Shown piece after piece: positions 1-6,837 of a stretch of 16,036 nt of DNA (positions are counted from its first letter, which is position 1; each line of letters starts with the position of its first letter). Origin of the DNA: Oscillospiraceae bacterium (lineage in GTDB: Bacteria; Bacillota_A; Clostridia; Oscillospirales; CAG-272); NCBI GenBank assembly GCA_015063445.1, contig SVUD01000041.1, positions 1 through 16,036 on the forward strand. Reading direction: 5' to 3'. The notes beneath the pieces were generated by a model that saw only the letters and a list, made by a program, of their open reading frames with translations, made no database searches and was not told where the DNA came from. The translations under genes and the position numbers were made by a program.

Positions 1-12
1 AATGTTTCATGG

Positions 13-94
13 AAGTGATTGGGTCCTTTCTGTCAGTTTAGGTTAGGGGTAACATTATTCTAACAGAATCCAATCACTTTTTCTATTGTTTTTT
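13..94 (+). terminator. Long hairpin with T-rich tail, probable terminator of an upstream gene
   Basis: A 10-bp perfect inverted repeat (AAGTGATTGG at 13-22 with CCAATCACTT at 70-79) is followed by CTTTTTCTATTGTTTTTTC. Inside it, TCTGTCAG (29-36) can pair with CTAACAGA with one mismatch, and GTTA-GGGG-TAAC forms a small tip. The long, branched interior is unusual for a simple intrinsic terminator, so this could also be the end of a structured RNA that begins before the window. Confidence 0.45.
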
Positions 95-157
95 CATTTT
101 CAGTCTCACAACAATTGTAACACTACACTAAAATCTTTAAAATATATAGCATTGATA

Positions 158-186
158 TTGACATTTGTCGAAAAGTGTGTTAATAT
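158..186 (+). promoter_or_regulatory. SigA-type promoter of asd
   Basis: TTGACA (158-163), a 17-bp spacer and TAATAT (181-186), with an extended TG just before the -10. Transcription would start near 193, giving a leader of about 88 nt. That is too short for a lysine riboswitch, and no conserved lysine-aptamer element is seen. Confidence 0.7.
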
Positions 187-280
187 ATAGCATAAAATAC
201 TTTACCAAAGTAAATTTTAGCCGAGAAAACACAAAAATCAAGAAAAATCGGCGCTCGCCAAAGGGCGAAAAGGAGAGATT

Positions 281-1366
281 ATGGAAAAGCTTAAGGTTGG
301 TATAATTGGCGCGACGGGTATGGTTGGCCAGAGATTTATTATGCTTCTCGCGGAGCATCCTTATTTTGAGATAAACGCGCTTGTAGCAGGTCCGAGATCA
401 GCGGGCAAGAGCTATGAGGAAGCCGTTTCGGGCAGATGGAAGATGAAAACCGAGTGCCCCGATTGGATAAAGAAAATGCAGGTCATCTCCTCCGAGGAGA
501 TAGAGACGGTAAAATCGCTTTGCGATTTCGTATTCTGCGCCGTAAGTATGTCAAAGGACGAGACCCGTGAGCTTGAGGAAAGATACGCCAAGGCTGAGAT
601 TCCCGTTGTTTCGAATAACTCGGCAAACAGATGGACGCCCGACGTTCCCATGGTTATTCCCGAGGTAAACGACGCGCATCTCGAGGTTATCGAGGCGCAG
701 AGAAAGAGACTCGGCACTAAGCGCGGATTTATCGCGGTTAAGCCGAACTGCTCCATTCAGTCCTACGTCGGCGCTCTCGCCCCCCTTCGCAAGTACGGAA
801 TCAAGGAAGTCGTGGCAACGACCTATCAGGCTATAAGCGGAGCGGGAAAGACCTTCAACGAATGGCCCGAAATGATAGATAACCTTATTCCCTACATAGG
901 CGGAGAAGAGGAGAAGAGTGAAAAAGAGCCCCTTCGCGTATTCGGTGAGGTAAAGGATGGCGTTATCGTTCCCGCAACCGAGCCCGTTATCACTACTCAG
1001 TGCTTAAGAGTTCCCGTTACCGACGGTCACATGGCTGCCGTTTTCGTGAAGTTTGAAAACAAGCCTACCAAGGCGCAGATACTCGAGGATTGGAAGAGCT
1101 TCAAGGGTAAGCCCCAGACTCTCGGTCTGCCCTCCGCTCCCGAGCAGTTCCTCACCTATTTTGAAGAGGACAACAGACCGCAGACGGCTCTCGACCGTGA
1201 CCTTTACGGCGGTATGGGAGTGTCCCTCGGCAGACTCAGACCCGATACCGTGTACGATTATAAGTTCGTAGGACTCTCTCATAATACCCTCAGAGGCGCC
1301 GCAGGCGGAGCTGTGCTTATCGCGGAGCTGCTTTACAGAGAGGGATGGCTGGTATCGTGGCATTAA
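281..1366 (+). CDS. asd: Aspartate-semialdehyde dehydrogenase
   Basis: Catalyses NADPH-dependent reduction of aspartyl-4-phosphate to aspartate-4-semialdehyde, the branch-point step to lysine/diaminopimelate, threonine and methionine, in the cytosol. The 361-aa protein has the N-terminal nucleotide-binding glycine motif GATGMVGQRF (10-19), the catalytic cysteine in KPNCSIQ (Cys157), SGAG (186-189) and the conserved basic patch ending in VPVTDGH (His250). The length and the DGH motif point to the archaeal/fungal-like ASADH branch rather than the shorter, more common bacterial form; that branch also occurs in Clostridia. The start is set by AGGAGA at 271-276. A small CGCC-AAAG-GGCG hairpin lies just before the SD. 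It is transcribed alone from the promoter at 158-186. The last four codons and the stop lie inside a perfect 26-nt palindrome (1352-1377). Confidence 0.97.
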   Translation: MEKLKVGIIGATGMVGQRFIMLLAEHPYFEINALVAGPRSAGKSYEEAVSGRWKMKTECPDWIKKMQVISSEEIETVKSLCDFVFCAVSMSKDETRELEERYAKAEIPVVSNNSANRWTPDVPMVIPEVNDAHLEVIEAQRKRLGTKRGFIAVKPNCSIQSYVGALAPLRKYGIKEVVATTYQAISGAGKTFNEWPEMIDNLIPYIGGEEEKSEKEPLRVFGEVKDGVIVPATEPVITTQCLRVPVTDGHMAAVFVKFENKPTKAQILEDWKSFKGKPQTLGLPSAPEQFLTYFEEDNRPQTALDRDLYGGMGVSLGRLRPDTVYDYKFVGLSHNTLRGAAGGAVLIAELLYREGWLVSWH

Positions 1367-1597
1367 TGCCACGATACAATGAAATCCGCCAAAGCGGGCA
1401 AGCCGCAATTAAATCCGCCAAAGGCGGATGAAATCCACCAAGGGTGGATGAAATCTGCTTCGCAGATGAAATCCGCTAAAGCGGATGAAGGTTAGATAAA
1501 GGTAAGTCGCAGATGAAATCCGCTAAAGCGGATGAAGGTTAGATAAAGGTAAGTCGCAGATGAAATCCGCTAAAGCGGGTGAAGATTAGATAAAGGT
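1352..1597 (+). repeat. Array of covarying mini-hairpins joined by GAA linkers
   Basis: The array starts with a perfect 26-nt palindrome (1352-1377) that contains the asd stop codon. Then follow short stem-loops: CCGC-caaa-GCGG (1386-1397), ATCCGCC-aaa-GGCGGAT (1413-1429), ATCCACC-aag-GGTGGAT (1433-1449), ATCTGC-ttc-GCAGAT (1453-1467) and ATCCGC-taaa-GCGGAT (1471-1486). From the second to the fifth the arms change together so that pairing is kept, while the flanking AT...AT and GAA linker stay constant. No coding capacity is seen. Function unknown; the pattern resembles REP-type intergenic elements. Confidence 0.8.
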
Positions 1598-1605
1598 AAG
1601 CCGCA
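1471..1605 (+). repeat. 47-bp direct tandem repeat, about 2.9 copies
   Basis: Units start at 1471, 1518 and 1565. The first two are identical over 47 bp; the third carries a few substitutions and is cut at about 1605. Each unit consists of one ATCCGC-taaa-GCGGAT mini-hairpin plus a segment with GATAAAGGTAAG(T/C)CGCAG. The end of the third unit supplies the left arm of the terminator at 1598-1629. Recent expansion by slippage or unequal recombination is the simplest explanation. Confidence 0.85.
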
Positions 1606-1629
1606 GAGCGAAAAAAAGCTTTGCGGCTT
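1598..1629 (+). terminator. Stem-loop terminator after asd
   Basis: A 12-bp stem (AAGCCGCAGAGC at 1598-1609 with GCTTTGCGGCTT at 1618-1629, one G-T wobble) with an A-rich loop, followed by TATTACTG. The T-run is short, so efficiency may be modest. The variant AAGTCGCA in the two preceding repeat units could pair with the same right arm. The rest of the gap to 1818 shows a second GCGGCTTTGTTATTA copy near 1685 and nothing else recognisable. Confidence 0.5.
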
Positions 1630-1818
1630 TATTACTGCGTTGAAGTGGGCGGAAAAAGTGCTTTCGGTTGGTGAAAAGGGCTTGCGGCTTTGTTATTACC
1701 GAGTTTTACCGAGGCAAAACGGGCGTTTTTTGGTGCTTTTGGCGTATATTTGGTTATTTTGAATAAAATTCCATAAGTATTTTTGGCAAGGCAACCGAAC
1801 GAAACGGCGTATAAGCTC

Positions 1819-1847
1819 TTGACTTTTGTTATTTTAAAATGTATAAT
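1819..1847 (+). promoter_or_regulatory. Consensus promoter of the lipoprotein trio
   Basis: TTGACT (1819-1824), a 17-bp spacer and a perfect TATAAT (1842-1847). The predicted start is near 1854, giving a leader of about 38 nt before the first lipoprotein. Confidence 0.85.
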
Positions 1848-1891
1848 TATAATAGTATAAAATGCTATAAAACTAAAAAGAGGTAATATTT

Positions 1892-2548
1892 ATGAAAAAG
1901 ATTTTGTGCTTACTTCTTACGTTCGTGCTTCTTCTTGCGTGCGTTTCCTGTAACGTTATCGGCAAAAAGGACAAGGAACAGTCGGGAAGTGTTGAAACCA
2001 TTAGCGCAACCGTGACATCCTCAAATCCTACCGTGATAGTTACCAAGGTTGACTATATCACCGAGGGCGAGGAAACCCTTACCTCCTCGTATATAACCGA
2101 GAAGGATTCCAAGACGGGAGTTGAAAGATTCACCTTCCACACGAAGAGATATCCCACCGTTGAGGAGATGTATCCCGAAAGCATTAAGGAGCTTCAGGGC
2201 ACCGTATGGAAGAACGCTGACGGAACCGTTAAGGCTTCTACCGGTGACAAGTGGTCTAAGGAAGAGGCTGTCGGCTATCTTTCCGAGGAATTGATAATCA
2301 CCAAATCCGCATTCAAGTCGTCAACCCTTACCGATAACGGTAACGACCTCGTTGCCACAATTGACGCTAAGGATTCCGTAAGAGTTTTCGGAGCTGATGT
2401 TAAGGCTGCGGGCGATATTACCCTTGAGATAGATACCAACGGTACTTATCTTTATAAGGTAGTTGTTAAATACACCACCGCATCGGGCGCAAGCGTTGTT
2501 GTAACCACGTCGTACGATTACGGTGAGGTTACCATTAAAGATAACTGA
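1892..2548 (+). CDS. Small lipoprotein, first of a related trio
   Basis: No known family recognised. The 218-aa protein starts with a lipoprotein signal peptide (MKKILCLLLTF..., lipidated Cys20 in ACVSC), then a charged linker (GKKDKEQSG) typical of outer-face tethered proteins. The mature part is Thr/Val-rich with alternating hydrophobic residues, suggesting a beta-sheet fold. A central 'GTVWKNADGTVKAS' segment and a C-terminal strand pair with VVVKYTTASG are the parts that most resemble the two following genes. The start is supported by AGAGG at 1880-1884. It is the first gene after a consensus promoter and lies 23 bp before the next gene. Probably a surface-exposed lipoprotein; a substrate-binding or envelope-stress role would be guesswork. 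Confidence 0.85.
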   Translation: MKKILCLLLTFVLLLACVSCNVIGKKDKEQSGSVETISATVTSSNPTVIVTKVDYITEGEETLTSSYITEKDSKTGVERFTFHTKRYPTVEEMYPESIKELQGTVWKNADGTVKASTGDKWSKEEAVGYLSEELIITKSAFKSSTLTDNGNDLVATIDAKDSVRVFGADVKAAGDITLEIDTNGTYLYKVVVKYTTASGASVVVTTSYDYGEVTIKDN

Positions 2549-2571
2549 TAAAATCGAAAGGAAATAGAAAA

Positions 2572-3342
2572 ATGAAGAAAATATTAGCTGTATTACTCGT
2601 TCTTTGCTGTACTCTTTCGGTTGTATCCTGTAACCTCTTTAATAAAGATAAATCGGATTCCGAAACAGGAGAGGGCGTTGAAAAGTTTGAAAAGATGCTT
2701 CTCGAAAGCGTTCCCACCTCTTCAAATACCGTTGTAACCCACGAGGTTAACGAGTCGGTTATTACTAACACCTTCAGCCTTGTAACCGGTACGGTTGGCG
2801 GTAAGAAGGCAGCCGTTTATACAAACACTGTTCACACACCCAGCGAAATTGAGGACAGAGTTCTTCAGTATCTCAAGCCCAAGAGCGAAACCGTGTGGTA
2901 TCTTGAGGGATACGGCACAAGCACGAACAAGGGCGCAAGCTGGAAGGATACCGGAAAAGACTTCTCTCCCGTTGCGGGCTCTCTCGCAATCGACCTTTCC
3001 GCAAAGTACATAAAGTCGTCGAGCTATTCCAAGGACGGTGCTAACGAGACTCTTAACGTTACTATGACTGCCGAGAACGCAACCGTTGCTCTTGCCAATT
3101 TCCTTGACGCAAAGCAGACCATAAAGCAGGACGTAACCATTACGATCACCGCGGCGGCTGAGCGTATATCCTCTATAACCATTAAGTACGTAATTCCCGA
3201 GCACGAGATTACCGTAGAAAATACCGATAAGGACTCAACCGAAGACAGAGACCCTGTTTTCCTTGAGAACGTAACCGTTATTATCAAGGCTGAGTATTCC
3301 TATAAGACTGATACCGGCGACATTCCGATCACGCTTGGTTAA
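2572..3342 (+). CDS. Small lipoprotein, second of the trio
   Basis: A 256-aa lipoprotein with signal peptide MKKILAVLLVLCC... and lipobox VVSC (Cys21). After a short acidic linker it has the segment EKFEKMLLESVPTSSNTVVTHEV, which corresponds in position and pattern to 'ANFESAIAAASASAVVVEVKTV' of the third protein. It also has a WYLEGYGTSTNKGASWKD segment matching the Trp/Tyr-Gly segment of the others. The C-terminal third is predicted beta-rich (VTITITAAAERISSITIKYV). It is longer than its neighbours because of an insertion near the C-terminus (about residues 213-235, acidic). SD AAAGGA lies just upstream, 23 bp after the previous stop, with no terminator between, so it is co-transcribed. Function unknown. 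Confidence 0.85.
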   Translation: MKKILAVLLVLCCTLSVVSCNLFNKDKSDSETGEGVEKFEKMLLESVPTSSNTVVTHEVNESVITNTFSLVTGTVGGKKAAVYTNTVHTPSEIEDRVLQYLKPKSETVWYLEGYGTSTNKGASWKDTGKDFSPVAGSLAIDLSAKYIKSSSYSKDGANETLNVTMTAENATVALANFLDAKQTIKQDVTITITAAAERISSITIKYVIPEHEITVENTDKDSTEDRDPVFLENVTVIIKAEYSYKTDTGDIPITLG

Positions 3343-3375
3343 TTCTACTTAATTTAAACCGAAAGGAAAAAGAAA

Positions 3376-3987
3376 ATGAAAAAGATTTTAAGCATCATTC
3401 TTCTTATGTCCTGCCTTCTTTGTATCTGCTCCTGCGATACTGTTGACAAGGTAAAGGATAAGATTACGGGCAAAGATGACGAAACCGAGGGATTTGCTAA
3501 TTTTGAAAGCGCGATCGCCGCTGCTTCCGCCTCCGCGGTTGTAGTCGAGGTTAAGACGGTTACTAAGCTCGGCGAGCTTAATTCCAAATATGAGGTATAC
3601 TTCTCAGAGGATACCTCCGCAACCATCAAGTACTACTACGAGAGATTTTACGAGATAGGCGAAGGCCCCGCTGATGAAATCATCGAGAAGGTAGAGGGCA
3701 CGGTTTATCGTGATAAGGACGGAAATTATTCCGAGGACGTTGGAATTGACGTTTCCGCTATCGCTGCCGCAACAGCTCTAAATATCGCTCCCCTTAAGAG
3801 CACAGCTTCTATCAACGAGGCAGGCGACGTTCTTAAGGTTACAGTTCCCAAGATCAGCACCGCCAATATACTCGGCTCGCAGTTCGCTTCCGACGTAGAG
3901 CTTGAAATGGTTCTCCGTAACGGCAAGCTTTCAACTATGAAGCTTACCTCTGCTACAAGAGTTATATCTTATACATACGCAGCTTGA
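3376..3987 (+). CDS. Small lipoprotein, third of the trio
   Basis: A 203-aa lipoprotein: MKKILSIILLMSC..., with lipidated Cys20 in ICSC followed by Asp. Mature segments are a DKVKDKITGKDDETEG linker, an Ala-rich helix (FESAIAAASASAVVVEV), a beta-hairpin around YEVYFSEDTSATIKYYYE, the shared 'GTVYRDKDGNY' segment and C-terminal strands. Order and spacing match the two upstream proteins, so these are probably diverged tandem duplicates. The SD (GAAAGGAAAAAG) and a 33-bp gap place it in the same operon. Its TGA stop lies inside an 11-bp hairpin (3982-4009) that begins the second mini-hairpin array. Function unknown. Confidence 0.85.
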   Translation: MKKILSIILLMSCLLCICSCDTVDKVKDKITGKDDETEGFANFESAIAAASASAVVVEVKTVTKLGELNSKYEVYFSEDTSATIKYYYERFYEIGEGPADEIIEKVEGTVYRDKDGNYSEDVGIDVSAIAAATALNIAPLKSTASINEAGDVLKVTVPKISTANILGSQFASDVELEMVLRNGKLSTMKLTSATRVISYTYAA

Positions 3988-4091
3988 TACTCTCGACGGA
4001 GTATCAAGCAGTTAAATCCGTTTTTGACGGATGAAATCCACCGAAGGTGGATGAAATCTGCTCCGCAGATGAAATCCTGCTTCGCAGGGTT
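3982..4091 (+). repeat. Second mini-hairpin array, starting in a stop codon
   Basis: An 11-bp stem (GCTTGATACTC at 3982-3992 with GAGTATCAAGC at 3999-4009) contains the stop codon of the third lipoprotein. It is followed by ATCCGT-ttttg-ACGGAT, ATCCACC-gaa-GGTGGAT, ATCTGC-tcc-GCAGAT and ATCCTGC-ttc-GCAGGGT, joined by GAA. The layout is the same as at 1352-1486, with different arms that still pair. The first stem could slow 3' exonucleases, but no T-run follows. Confidence 0.8.
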
Positions 4092-4118
4092 GAAGTTAGT
4101 TTTACTAAATAAACAGAA

Positions 4119-4160
4119 AAAGAGAGGACATTTCGGTACTGATCGATTTGTTCTCTCTTT
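4119..4160. terminator. Inverted repeat, terminator-like on the minus strand
   Basis: AAAGAGAGGACA (4119-4130) pairs with TGTTCTCTCTTT (4149-4160) with one G-T wobble. On the minus strand the stem is followed by a T-rich stretch (TTTTTCTGTTT when extended past the arm). No minus-strand gene obviously ends here, so it may be a leftover of rearrangement. Confidence 0.4.
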
Positions 4161-4165
4161 CCGCT

Positions 4166-4250
4166 ATACAGGGGTTCCCCGAAACGAATGCAATGAGTTT
4201 TGGGGCTAAAATACAGGGGTTCCCCGAAGCGAATGCAACGAGTTTTGGGG
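4166..4250 (+). repeat. Duplicated 40-bp hairpin element, 45-bp period
   Basis: Two copies (4166-4205 and 4211-4250) differ at only two positions. Each contains GGGGTTCCCC and a 9-bp hairpin CCCCGAA(A/G)C with G(A)GTTTTGGGG. The A-to-G change replaces A-T by G-T, so pairing is kept. The CCCC block can pair either with the GGGG before it or the one after it. Noncoding; purpose unknown. Confidence 0.7.
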
Positions 4251-4281
4251 TTGACGTATATGAGGTTGAAAGGATGAAAAT

Positions 4282-4551
4282 ATGACAGAGCCTTATTTTA
4301 AGCTTATTGATCTTTGGTCTCCGACGGAAGAGTATACAAATCACCGAATCCCCGGGATGATAGTGACGAAAAGAAAAACTCTGATAGCTTATTGCGAAGC
4401 CAGAAGAGCGTCGGGCGACTGGGCTTGTATGGATATTCTTATGCAGCGCTCCGAGAATTTCGGTGAAGGCTTTGGCGAGCCCGTTATACTCGCCAAGGGA
4501 ACGGACGAGCATAAGACCGTAAACAATCCCGGTATACGCCAATGCATATGA
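4282..4551 (+). pseudogene. N-terminal stub of a sialidase-like (BNR-fold) gene
   Basis: The 89 residues match the start of exo-alpha-sialidase/BNR propeller proteins. NHRIPGMIVT contains the 'RIP' motif with its substrate-contacting Arg, followed by TLIAYCEAR (the [FA]-x-E-x-R first strand), a 'DILMQRSENFGEGF' strand with the Asp-box-like turn, and TVNNP. After NNP the similarity ends and a stop follows within six codons (GIRQCI). Sialidases are normally 350 aa or more, so most of the six-bladed propeller is missing. No signal peptide is present. A good SD (AAAGG at 4269-4273) survives. The break lies close to the terminator at 4555-4599, so deletion or recombination between the stub and the convergent surface gene is likely. 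Alternatively it is a different BNR-fold glycoside hydrolase with the same fate. Confidence 0.7.
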
Positions 4552-4554
4552 AAA

Positions 4555-4599
4555 GGTGAAGATGCTGAGTAAAGTTCAGTATCTCCACCTTTTTGTTTT
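4555..4599. terminator. Bidirectional intrinsic terminator
   Basis: A 15-bp stem (4555-4569 with 4575-4589; one A-C mismatch, two G-T wobbles) with a 5-nt loop is followed by TTTTTGTTTT on the plus strand and flanked by AAAA on the left. It separates the sialidase stub (plus) from the convergent collagen-like gene (minus). Confidence 0.85.
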
Positions 4600-4605
4600 A
4601 AAATA

Positions 4606-6759
4606 TTAATTCTGTTTTAATGTGGGGTATATACCGTTTGAAATATCTATGTTATTGAAATTCCAAATTGAAGAATCCCAACCGAGAGAAACGGAATAGA
4701 ATGCACTTTTAGACATATTAGATAGACTCTGTGCGGTTGCATAGCTATACACTGTACCAGAATTCTGTACGATAGAAGTATTGGTGTCTTTATAACAATT
4801 AGTAATTGTTCCATCGCTTCGTCCGGAAATATCTCCAACTCTATGATTGCCTTTCAAAACACTTCCCATTACAACGCAGTTTTTAATGACTCCGCTACTT
4901 TCATTTGCTCCGCATATTATTGCCGCCTCGCCCATATTGGAAGTTCCACCTGTGTATTGGTATTGTCTACCATAACCATACGCATACAATGTAGCCGAAA
5001 CAAAACAATTGGATATTTCTCCACGGTTCGTTGCCACAATGCCTCCTGCGATTGCCCAGTTATATACATCGTTCGGCTGTTCGATACGCACTGTTCCATC
5101 CGCAAAACAATTTTTTATAGTACCTGATGATTCTCCGGCGATAAGTCCGCCTCTGCGCTCATTTGTAAGAGAGATATAAATATTTCCTCGCACACTGCTA
5201 CATTTCTCTATGGTTCCGGCGTTATAACCGGCAATGCCACCAACAAATACCGAACTCGAAGTATTTGCGTTTTTAATGTCGTAATTAAATCCCGAAACGT
5301 TTAAATTTCTGATAGTACCTGTGCTGTATCCAAACAATCCCATATAACGGTTGGGAGATACCGTATAATTACTGATCGTGTATCCCTGACCTTCAAAAAT
5401 TCCTCTGAATGAATTAGTATCGCTTTCGCCGATTATAGGAAGGGCTAAGCCTTCGCAGTCAATATCGTTCATTAAAACATACGTACCGCCAAGATTGTTT
5501 TTGATTTTAGTAAAATCATTAAGGTTATAAATTTTTGTTCCCGTGATGATTGCGCCCGCTTCCCATTTTGCATACAAATTGGTGCTTCCGTGTACTCTAT
5601 ATTCGTTTGGAACGGCGTATTCGTCATTTATGTTTGCATACCAACCCATAAACGTGTATCCGTGCTTTTGGGGCGTGGGAAGCTCAATGCTCGTTCCCGA
5701 GGTAACGTGGATAGTCTCAGCCGAACCGTTGAGAGAGCCGCCGTTAAGTATAAGACGAACAGCAACCAAGCCTGTTGGGGGAGGGGTTCCGTCGGTTTCA
5801 TAAAGGTTTTTCCAAGCCGAAGCCTCTTCGTTGGTGTACTTCCACTGTAACCAACCGTCATTTACTCTGAATTCCACAGTAAGTCCTGCCGCGCCCTGTT
5901 CGCCCTTGTCGCCCTTAGGTCCTGTTGCGCCCGTGTCACCCTTAGGTCCTGTTGCTCCGGTATCTCCCTTATCTCCCTTTGCGCCGTTGGTAACGGTGAA
6001 GGGGAATGTAGTACCGTCGCTCATAGTGATAGTGTATATATCGGTAAGTCCGCTTGAAGCCGTTTTTTCAATCTTTACAATGCTATTTGCGTTAGTAACG
6101 GTAAACGTGCTTGCGAATCCGTTAGAGAATACAATGGTATACGTGTCGGTAAGTCCTGACGTTTCCGTCTTTAAAACAGATGAAACCTCAGCTCCGATAT
6201 CTCCTTTTTCGCCAACAAGAGAGAGCAGCCAAGCTTTAATGTCTCCCTTGAATCCTTGTTCAACGGCAAGATCATACGCCGATTTACCATCGGCTCCGGT
6301 ATCACCCTTGTCGCCCTTTGCGCCATTAGTGATAGTGAAGCTTTTGGTGCTTCCGTCTGACAATGTAATAACATACGTGTCTTTGCTGCCTTCGGTCGAA
6401 TCAAGCGAGATGTCTGTAATTCCAACACCGACTTCACCGTTTTTAACGTCAAAGGTCTGAGTTGCGCCATTGCTGAACGTGATTTGATAAGTGTCGGTTA
6501 AACCGTTGCTTGACAAAAGCGATATGTCGGTTACCTCTGCGCCTATTTCACCCTTTGCTCCAACGAGTGAAACCAGCCATTCCTCGAGAGTTCCCTCGAA
6601 TCCGGCGGCTTGCGCCAATTCATACGCTGATTTTCCGTTTGCGCCGTCACGGCCGTCTACGCCGTCGGCTCCGTCTGCGCCTTTTTTCTTCTTGCATGAT
6701 GAGAACATCATGAGAACAGTGAGTAATAATATCGCTGTTCTGATTAACGTTTTTTTCAT
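4606..6759 (-). CDS. Mosaic surface lipoprotein: collagen-like, InlB-type repeat and GLUG repeats
   Basis: A 717-aa predicted surface protein. The start at 6759 is chosen because AAGGAG lies 7-8 nt before it and the following residues form a lipoprotein signal peptide (lipobox FSSC, Cys22). The longer frame to 6855 lacks these and reads through a terminator. Domains in order: Gly-X-Y collagen-like run (27-42) and a 'GKSAYELA..GF.GT..EWL' module (42-70), repeated at 147-183; four beta-repeats of the form GLTDTYTI.FSDGTT..FTVTNG (about 83-258); a second Gly-X-Y run (258-292); a Trp-rich link; an InlB/Flg_new-type repeat ending in GYTFMGWYAN...LYAKW (about 333-400); and five or more GLUG-type repeats (about 415-700: GLFGYSTGTIRNL, GGIAGYNAGTIEKC, etc.) forming a probable beta-solenoid. 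Likely an adhesin; the ligand is unknown. Its own promoter is at 6782-6809. Confidence 0.9.
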   Translation of the reverse strand: MKKTLIRTAILLLTVLMMFSSCKKKKGADGADGVDGRDGANGKSAYELAQAAGFEGTLEEWLVSLVGAKGEIGAEVTDISLLSSNGLTDTYQITFSNGATQTFDVKNGEVGVGITDISLDSTEGSKDTYVITLSDGSTKSFTITNGAKGDKGDTGADGKSAYDLAVEQGFKGDIKAWLLSLVGEKGDIGAEVSSVLKTETSGLTDTYTIVFSNGFASTFTVTNANSIVKIEKTASSGLTDIYTITMSDGTTFPFTVTNGAKGDKGDTGATGPKGDTGATGPKGDKGEQGAAGLTVEFRVNDGWLQWKYTNEEASAWKNLYETDGTPPPTGLVAVRLILNGGSLNGSAETIHVTSGTSIELPTPQKHGYTFMGWYANINDEYAVPNEYRVHGSTNLYAKWEAGAIITGTKIYNLNDFTKIKNNLGGTYVLMNDIDCEGLALPIIGESDTNSFRGIFEGQGYTISNYTVSPNRYMGLFGYSTGTIRNLNVSGFNYDIKNANTSSSVFVGGIAGYNAGTIEKCSSVRGNIYISLTNERRGGLIAGESSGTIKNCFADGTVRIEQPNDVYNWAIAGGIVATNRGEISNCFVSATLYAYGYGRQYQYTGGTSNMGEAAIICGANESSGVIKNCVVMGSVLKGNHRVGDISGRSDGTITNCYKDTNTSIVQNSGTVYSYATAQSLSNMSKSAFYSVSLGWDSSIWNFNNIDISNGIYPTLKQN

Positions 6760-6781
6760 TTTGTTTCTCCTTTTTTGTTTG

Positions 6782-6809
6782 ATTATATTTTTTTCTTGCG
6801 AAAAAACAA
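6782..6809 (-). promoter_or_regulatory. Probable promoter of the collagen-like/GLUG gene
   Basis: On the minus strand, TTGTTT (6809-6804), a 16-bp spacer and a perfect TATAAT (6787-6782) lie just before the SD AAGGAG and start at 6759. It sits downstream of the terminator at 6801-6837, overlapping its T-tail, so the gene can be transcribed independently of the upstream RNA. The -35 is weak because it is part of the T-tract. Confidence 0.5.
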
Positions 6810-6837
6810 AAAGTGCGGCAACCGGAGCTGCCGCACT
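6801..6837 (-). terminator. Strong intrinsic terminator ahead of the surface lipoprotein gene
   Basis: On the minus strand a perfect 9-bp GC-rich stem (AGTGCGGCA with TGCCGCACT) with an 8-nt loop is followed by TTTTTGTTTTTT. It lies upstream of, not after, a coding gene. It therefore ends either a separate small RNA or an attenuated leader. Confidence 0.9.

Noticed and set aside
187..280. Lysine riboswitch before asd
   Set aside because: The leader from the predicted start is only about 88 nt and lacks lysine-aptamer motifs.
4105..4542. 145-aa minus-strand frame with repeated SGNPCI
   Set aside because: The repeat is only the translated 40-bp duplicated hairpin element; the frame is antisense to the sialidase stub and has no SD.
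5831..6460. 209-aa plus-strand frame rich in SPLSP/APVSP
   Set aside because: It is the antisense of the Gly-X-Y collagen-like coding region, which gives Pro/Ser-rich frames on the other strand. No SD.
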